Shown here: positions 13,694 to 17,932 of the stretch, in pieces | How positions within the stretch are numbered: position 1 is the first letter of the stretch | How the letters are laid out: every line of letters begins with the position of its first letter | The notes under the pieces: generated by a model | What the model saw: the letters and a program-made list of their open reading frames with translations, nothing else | What the model was told of the DNA's origin: nothing | The model's database searches: none | Origin: Cytophagales bacterium | GTDB lineage: Bacteria; Bacteroidota; Bacteroidia; Cytophagales; Cyclobacteriaceae | Length of the DNA stretch: 17,932 bases | Direction of reading: 5' to 3' | NCBI GenBank assembly: GCA_003500135.1 | Contig: DNTA01000078.1 | Span: forward strand, 1-17,932 | Made by a program: the position numbers and the translations under genes

Positions 13694-14968
13694 TTAATCA
13701 ATCATATCGAACCCGGTATAGGGCGCTAATACTTCGGGGATTTTAATTCCTTGTGGTGTTTGATTGTTTTCCAGTAGCGCCGCAACAATACGCGGTAATG
13801 CCAGTGCACTACCGTTTAAAGTATGAAGTAATTGTGTCTTTTTATCGTCACCTTTAAATCTAAGTTTCAGCCGGTTGGCCTGATAGGTTTCAAAATTACT
13901 TACCGAGCTCACTTCAAGCCATTTTTGCTGTGCTGCTGAATATACCTCCATATCATAAGTTTTAGCAGAAGTAAACCCAAGATCACCTCCGCACAGTAAA
14001 AGCACACGGTGAGTAAGTTTCAGTTTTTCCAACAAAGATTGCACGTGCTTACACATTTGCTCCAGTGTCTCATATGAATTTTCCGGCCTCTGAATTTGTA
14101 CAATTTCCACTTTGTCAAATTGATGAAGACGATTAAGCCCCCGAACGTGAGCCCCCCATGAACCTGCTTCCCTTCGAAAACATGGGGTATATCCCACGTT
14201 TTTCACAGGAATATCCTTTTCAGAGAGAATGACGTCTCGATAAAGATTTGTAATGGGCACCTCAGCAGTAGGTATCAGGTACAAGTCACTATCCACTATG
14301 CCATACATCTGGCCTTCCTTGTCGGGTAGCTGACCGGTACCATAGCCCGAGGCTTCATTAATTATGACCGGTGGCACTACTTCCAGGTAGCCTGCCTTTA
14401 CAGCTTCATCCAGAAAAAAATTGATCAATGCACGTTCCAGGCGCGCACCTTTTCCTTTATATACAGGAAACCCGGCTCCAGTAATTTTATTCCCAAGCTC
14501 GAAATCAATAATATCGTATTGCTCAATTAATTCCCAGTGCGGCTTGGCGCCTTCCGGTAAATGAGGCCTGTCGCCCCATTCGTGTACTACTTTGTTGTCA
14601 TTTTCCCCTATCCCTTCGGGCACATCCTCATGGGCTGCATTTGGGATATTATAAAGAGCCTGGCGCAGTTCTTCTTCTAATTTTTTCATTTTCTCCTGAA
14701 GCGCTTTAGACTGCTCCTTCATTTGCCCGGACTTTGACTTTACCTCTTCAGCCTCTTTATGTTTTCCTTCTTTCATCAGGCCACCGATCTGCCTCGCCAG
14801 TGTTTTCGATTCGTTCAACAAATTGTCCAACTCTGCCTGAGTAGATTTTCTCGCATCGTCAAGTTTTAAAACACCCTCAACTACGGCATCGGCATTTTCT
14901 AACCTTTTTTTGCGCAGGCCTGCTAATACTTTTTCTTTTTCTGTACGTATATCATTTATGCGTAACAT
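13694..14968 (-). CDS. serS: Seryl-tRNA synthetase
   Basis: A 424-residue class II aminoacyl-tRNA synthetase that charges tRNA-Ser (and tRNA-Sec where present). Residues 1-110 form the long antiparallel coiled-coil arm that grips the tRNA, rich in K, E and L. The catalytic core has TAEVPITNLYRD (234-245), motif 2 around CFRREAGSWG with HQF (263-284) and motif 3 at NGSALALPRIVAALLEN (385-401). The C-terminus, IPEVLAPYTGFDMI, is standard for bacterial SerRS. The start ATG at 14968 gives MLRINDIR, the usual beginning in the family. A short leader follows the predicted promoter at 14991-14998. Confidence 0.96.
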   Translation of the reverse strand: MLRINDIRTEKEKVLAGLRKKRLENADAVVEGVLKLDDARKSTQAELDNLLNESKTLARQIGGLMKEGKHKEAEEVKSKSGQMKEQSKALQEKMKKLEEELRQALYNIPNAAHEDVPEGIGENDNKVVHEWGDRPHLPEGAKPHWELIEQYDIIDFELGNKITGAGFPVYKGKGARLERALINFFLDEAVKAGYLEVVPPVIINEASGYGTGQLPDKEGQMYGIVDSDLYLIPTAEVPITNLYRDVILSEKDIPVKNVGYTPCFRREAGSWGAHVRGLNRLHQFDKVEIVQIQRPENSYETLEQMCKHVQSLLEKLKLTHRVLLLCGGDLGFTSAKTYDMEVYSAAQQKWLEVSSVSNFETYQANRLKLRFKGDDKKTQLLHTLNGSALALPRIVAALLENNQTPQGIKIPEVLAPYTGFDMID

Positions 14969-14990
14969 AGCGCTCGATTTTTTCTAAGGG

Positions 14991-14998
14991 CAAAACTA
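14991..14998 (-). promoter_or_regulatory. Candidate serS -7 box
   Basis: TAGTTTTG on the minus strand matches TAnnTTTG exactly. It stands 22 bp before the serS ATG, giving a very short leader. No TTG is found at the right distance upstream (the nearest is TGG, 18 bp away), so only the -7 element is convincing. Confidence 0.4.
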
Positions 14999-15144
14999 AT
15001 TTATTTTTCCAGAGCCATTGTGGTTTTTAACTCAAAAAAGAGTTTTTTAATGCCAGTTCTACCAAAACAATTCGCTTTTTACGTCGTTTTTTTAGCTATA
15101 AATCAAATTTGTTACCTCAAATAGTAAAATTTCATTTTAATTGC

Positions 15145-15175
15145 TTGATTTGTTATTGTGCATGGAGTATTATTG
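15145..15175 (+). promoter_or_regulatory. Candidate rho promoter
   Basis: TTG at 15145-15147, a 20-bp spacer and TATTATTG at 15168-15175 (one mismatch to TAnnTTTG). This would give a leader of about 130 nt before rho. Long leaders are usual for rho, which often controls its own transcription, but no specific attenuator structure is evident. Confidence 0.3.
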
Positions 15176-15307
15176 CAAACCAAACATTCAGGAATTGCCA
15201 TCCGGCAAGGACTAATTGTAGCAATCTTTTTCTTTATCGGAACAGAATCAATTTTAAATATACCCTATATCACATTGAACATTATTTATCTTACCTCCAA
15301 TTAATTT

Positions 15308-16978
15308 ATGTATACCATTGATGATTTAAACGTGCGGCTTCTTTCAGAATTGAAAGAAATTGCAGAGGAGTTGGGAGTTTCGAATCACAAAAAGCTGACT
15401 AAGAAAGATCTCATATACAAAATACTTGATCAGCAAGCTATTAACCCTCCCTCAAAAAGTTCTACCGGCTCTTCTGACAAAAAACAGGACACGGAAGAAA
15501 GACCCAAGCGCCGCGGAACGCTTCCAAAAAGAGAAAACGTAAAAAAACAAGACAAAAAAGAAGAGAAAGAGCCCAAACCTTCAGGTAAAGGGATGAGCAG
15601 CGATGATCTGCTCGAATCTTTCTCAATGGACATAGATCCAAACATTACGTCATTTGATGATGATGAAGGTAAGCAAGAAAGAAAACCTTCTTCAAAACCT
15701 ACCAAAGGCGCAAGATCTTCTAAGAAAGAAAATGCGCCTTCCGACAGGTCAGACATGGATCTGCCACCGAGAAAAGACGTGGAGGATTTCGCCAAACCTG
15801 AAAGTAGCGACAGGCCTGACAGGGATGAATTTAAAAGGCCAAAGAAAATCAGCGTTAAGGAATTTGACGGTGCGATAGAAAACGAAGGCGTATTGGAAAT
15901 CATGCAGGATGGTTATGGCTTCCTGAGGTCATCGGACTTCAACTACCTGGCCAGCCCCGATGACATTTACGTTTCGCCTTCGCAGATCAAACTTTTCTCT
16001 TTAAAAACAGGGGATACAGTGAGAGGTCAGATCAGGCCGCCTAAGGAAGGTGAAAAATATTTTGCCTTGCTTAGAGTAGAGTCGGTCAACGGCAAAACCA
16101 CTGATGAAATAAGGGACCGGGTACCATTTGAATACTTAACCCCTCTATTCCCTGACCAAAGACTAACACTTGCCTCAAAAGGTGATAACTACAGTACGCG
16201 AATACTGGATCTTTTCTCACCCATCGGTAAAGGCCAGCGAGGAATGATCGTAGCACAGCCAAAAACGGGTAAAACAGTGTTACTGAAGAATATTGCCAAT
16301 GCTATTGCGGAAAATCACCCGGAGGTCTACCTGATGATCTTGCTGATCGACGAACGTCCGGAAGAAGTTACCGATATGGCCAGAAGTGTAAAGGCTGAAG
16401 TGATCTCCTCTACGTTTGATGAACAGGCTGAACGACACGTAAAGGTTGCCAATATTGTCCTGGAAAAAGCTAAAAGAATGGTGGAGTGTGGTCACGATGT
16501 GGTCATTCTTTTGGACTCCATCACCCGACTTGCACGAGCGCACAACACGGTAGTGCCTTCATCGGGTAAAATACTTTCAGGTGGTGTAGATGCCAATGCA
16601 TTGCACAAACCAAAAAGGTTCTTTGGCGCTGCCAGAAATGTAGAGCATGGAGGATCACTAACCATCATAGCTACGGCATTGATTGAAACGGGCTCTAAGA
16701 TGGATGAAGTGATCTTTGAAGAATTTAAAGGTACAGGCAACATGGAACTTCAGCTCGATCGCAAGCTTTCCAACAAGCGTGTTTATCCTGCTATTGATGT
16801 CCCTGCTTCCGGTACACGTCGTGAAGATCTACTAATGGATCCTGAAACCATGCAGCGTGTCTGGATACTTCGCAAGTTCATGAGCGACATGACGTCCCAG
16901 GAAGCTATGGAGTTTCTGCTTGAAAAAATGAAGCATACCAGGAACAACGATGAATTCCTCATTTCGATGAATGGATAA
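15308..16978 (+). CDS. rho: Transcription termination factor Rho with long charged insertion
   Basis: A 556-residue hexameric RNA helicase-ATPase that ends transcription at unstructured RNA sites. Residues 1-45 are the SAP-like Rho-N domain ([18 protein letters not shown]). Residues about 46-182 are a low-complexity stretch of K, E, D, R, S and P with no predicted fold. Residues 190-265 are the cold-shock-like RNA-binding domain ([20 protein letters not shown]). The ATPase has Walker A at AQPKTGKT (316-323), IDERPEEV (347-354) and Walker B at [10 protein letters not shown] (398-407). E. coli Rho is 419 residues; the extra length is the insertion. Bacteroides Rho has a comparable disordered insertion reported to drive condensate formation, so the same may hold here. 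An intrinsic terminator follows the gene. Confidence 0.96.
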   Translation: MYTIDDLNVRLLSELKEIAEELGVSNHKKLTKKDLIYKILDQQAINPPSKSSTGSSDKKQDTEERPKRRGTLPKRENVKKQDKKEEKEPKPSGKGMSSDDLLESFSMDIDPNITSFDDDEGKQERKPSSKPTKGARSSKKENAPSDRSDMDLPPRKDVEDFAKPESSDRPDRDEFKRPKKISVKEFDGAIENEGVLEIMQDGYGFLRSSDFNYLASPDDIYVSPSQIKLFSLKTGDTVRGQIRPPKEGEKYFALLRVESVNGKTTDEIRDRVPFEYLTPLFPDQRLTLASKGDNYSTRILDLFSPIGKGQRGMIVAQPKTGKTVLLKNIANAIAENHPEVYLMILLIDERPEEVTDMARSVKAEVISSTFDEQAERHVKVANIVLEKAKRMVECGHDVVILLDSITRLARAHNTVVPSSGKILSGGVDANALHKPKRFFGAARNVEHGGSLTIIATALIETGSKMDEVIFEEFKGTGNMELQLDRKLSNKRVYPAIDVPASGTRREDLLMDPETMQRVWILRKFMSDMTSQEAMEFLLEKMKHTRNNDEFLISMNG

Positions 16979-17006
16979 TTAATAAACCAGTCAGTCATAA
17001 TTTTTG

Positions 17007-17038
17007 AAAAACCTCGGACACAACCGAGGTTTTTTTTA
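17007..17038 (+). terminator. Intrinsic terminator downstream of rho
   Basis: An 11-bp stem, AAAAACCTCGG (17007-17017) with CCGAGGTTTTT (17024-17034), encloses the 6-nt loop acacaa, and the T-run continues after it. It begins 28 bp after the rho stop. It ends rho transcription without needing Rho and separates it from the porin gene 30 bp further on. Confidence 0.88.
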
Positions 17039-17064
17039 TTTTCATTGCAATTAACCTCTATGTA

Positions 17065-17932
17065 ATGAAACCCCTGATAAAAACCCCGCTTTTCATTATT
17101 CCCATCCATTTTTTTTGTCCAATCAGCGGCCAGATTATGTACCAGGATGTCTCTAATAAAAATTTGGGCATCGGGGCCTACGGGCGTATTGGGGTAGATT
17201 GGAATTTTGAGAACGGAGGAGCGATTGGCAGGCGGCTCAATCTGAACAACATGGGTAGCATTGGCGGAAGGCTTGAAGAACAGGATTATCTTGAACTGGC
17301 CACCGCCTTGCATTTCAAACCCTTTAAAAAATCTGATTCAACCATTATAAATTTCCAGGCCCGTTTTTCAGTCTTTAGCTGCAGCCTGAGTTTATTTGGC
17401 AACAGCACTACATCGAGCCTTGGTGGCCTGACCTTTGGGCTACCCGAATTGTATGTAGAAGCCAAAGATATCAAAGGACTGCCCTTAAATGCCTGGATTG
17501 GGGCGCGATTATATCGTGGCCCTGATGTACATATTGCCGATCACTTTTTTTTCAATGATCATTCCGGACAAGGCCTTGGAGTAGAATACAAAAACACCCG
17601 TTTCAGTGGTATTTTTGTTGCCTCTACGGATACGAGTAGCACCTTGCCTCCTTCTTTTTATTTAAATATCGCCACGGGTACACCAAGTCTGAGTCTCAGG
17701 GGGCGCTACGTTTTTGCTCTGGAACACGACATAATCCTTAATGAAAAAAATGCTGTTACTTTAGTGGGGGAATACCATAACCTGGAAGATGCCAGCGCAT
17801 CAGATGACATACCCGATAGCCTGGAAACCGTACTCAATTACCCTTCTGATTTTGGCTGGGTACTTGGCGCCCGGCATATGCTTGACCTACCGCAATTTGG
17901 CGATGGTTCCTTCAACCCGAATTTTGCAATAG
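17065..17932 (+). CDS. LamB-like carbohydrate porin, N-terminal 289 residues (cut by window edge)
   Basis: An uninterrupted frame from the ATG at 17065 to the right edge, 289 codons without a stop. Residues 1-23 look like a signal peptide (basic KPLIK, then a hydrophobic stretch ending in SGQ). GAYGRIGVDW (37-46) and LNLNNMGSIGGR with LEEQDYLEL (58-78) resemble the opening strands of maltoporin-type (LamB family) porins of Bacteroidota, where a GRIG strand is followed by an N-x-G-x2-G-R...YLE segment. Later alternating aromatic and hydrophobic strands (LPLNAWIGARLYRG, GLGVEYKNTRFSGIFVAS) fit an outer-membrane barrel. It would allow sugars or other small solutes through the outer membrane. Family assignment is moderate and substrate unknown. 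Its own promoter is not obvious in the 30 bp after the rho terminator. Confidence 0.72.
   Translation, partial: MKPLIKTPLFIIPIHFFCPISGQIMYQDVSNKNLGIGAYGRIGVDWNFENGGAIGRRLNLNNMGSIGGRLEEQDYLELATALHFKPFKKSDSTIINFQARFSVFSCSLSLFGNSTTSSLGGLTFGLPELYVEAKDIKGLPLNAWIGARLYRGPDVHIADHFFFNDHSGQGLGVEYKNTRFSGIFVASTDTSSTLPPSFYLNIATGTPSLSLRGRYVFALEHDIILNEKNAVTLVGEYHNLEDASASDDIPDSLETVLNYPSDFGWVLGARHMLDLPQFGDGSFNPNFAI

Larger units (their letters stand above)
14969..15307. other. Divergent intergenic region between serS and rho
   Basis: This 339-bp AT-rich gap separates the divergent serS and rho genes. It holds the serS -7 box, a possible rho promoter near 15145-15175 and a rho leader of about 130 nt. A short palindrome AACTC-A6-GAGTT (15029-15044) and a 5-bp stem TTGCC/GGCAA near 15195-15208 are present but weak. 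No coding sequence or RNA gene is convincing. A 70-codon frame at 15109 overlapping the rho start has a TTG start and no recognisable content. Confidence 0.6.

Noticed and set aside
15029..15044. AACTC-A6-GAGTT hairpin as an intrinsic terminator
   Set aside because: Only 5 bp of stem, AT-rich, and placed upstream of two divergent genes where no transcript needs terminating.
15109..15321. Plus-strand 70-codon frame before rho
   Set aside because: TTG start, overlaps the rho start in another frame, and has no recognisable motif; AT-rich leader DNA explains it.

Overview
The window looks like a chromosomal segment of a carotenoid-producing bacterium of the Bacteroidota, most likely in the Cytophagales. 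This rests on promoter boxes of the Bacteroidota type (TTG, a spacer of about 20 bp, then TAnnTTTG), a Rho factor with the large charged insertion typical of the phylum, a TonB-dependent receptor with an N-terminal carboxypeptidase-regulatory-like domain, a DUF4286 protein, and the gene order of the crt cluster. No species can be named from the sequence alone.

Region 1 (1-2160) is a graveyard of broken or mobile DNA. It holds the N-terminal part of an IS1595-type transposase running off the left edge, a small intact zinc-ribbon protein, an array of about 21 degenerate 21-bp repeats, the C-terminal stump of a second, unrelated DDE transposase, and a 5'-truncated OmpA-domain gene with a one-base deletion near its end.

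Region 2 (2162-10737) is a carotenoid regulon, read entirely on the minus strand. The main operon runs ECF sigma factor, crtI, crtB, ispH (lytB), crtZ, TonB-dependent receptor, with gaps of 3-23 bp or small overlaps. It supplies isoprenoid precursor (IspH), makes phytoene (CrtB), desaturates it (CrtI) and hydroxylates a beta ring (CrtZ). Upstream lies a MerR-family regulator with a CarH/LitR-like cobalamin-binding half, then a CruF-type carotenoid hydratase. The gap between regulator and operon carries repeated TTGTTTAA/TTAAACAA half-sites. Two perfect inverted pairs surround the predicted operon promoter, and a single related half-site lies by the cruF start. The inferred picture is a light- or B12-responsive repressor controlling a sigma factor plus pigment operon, analogous to LitR/LitS in Streptomyces. 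No lycopene cyclase, ketolase or CrtD is in the window, so the end product cannot be fixed.

Region 3 (10750-17932) is mostly housekeeping: a DUF4286 protein (plus strand), then on the minus strand a GNAT acetyltransferase, a prolyl oligopeptidase lipoprotein and seryl-tRNA synthetase. Divergently on the plus strand come rho, a strong intrinsic terminator, and the start of a LamB-like carbohydrate porin that runs off the right edge.
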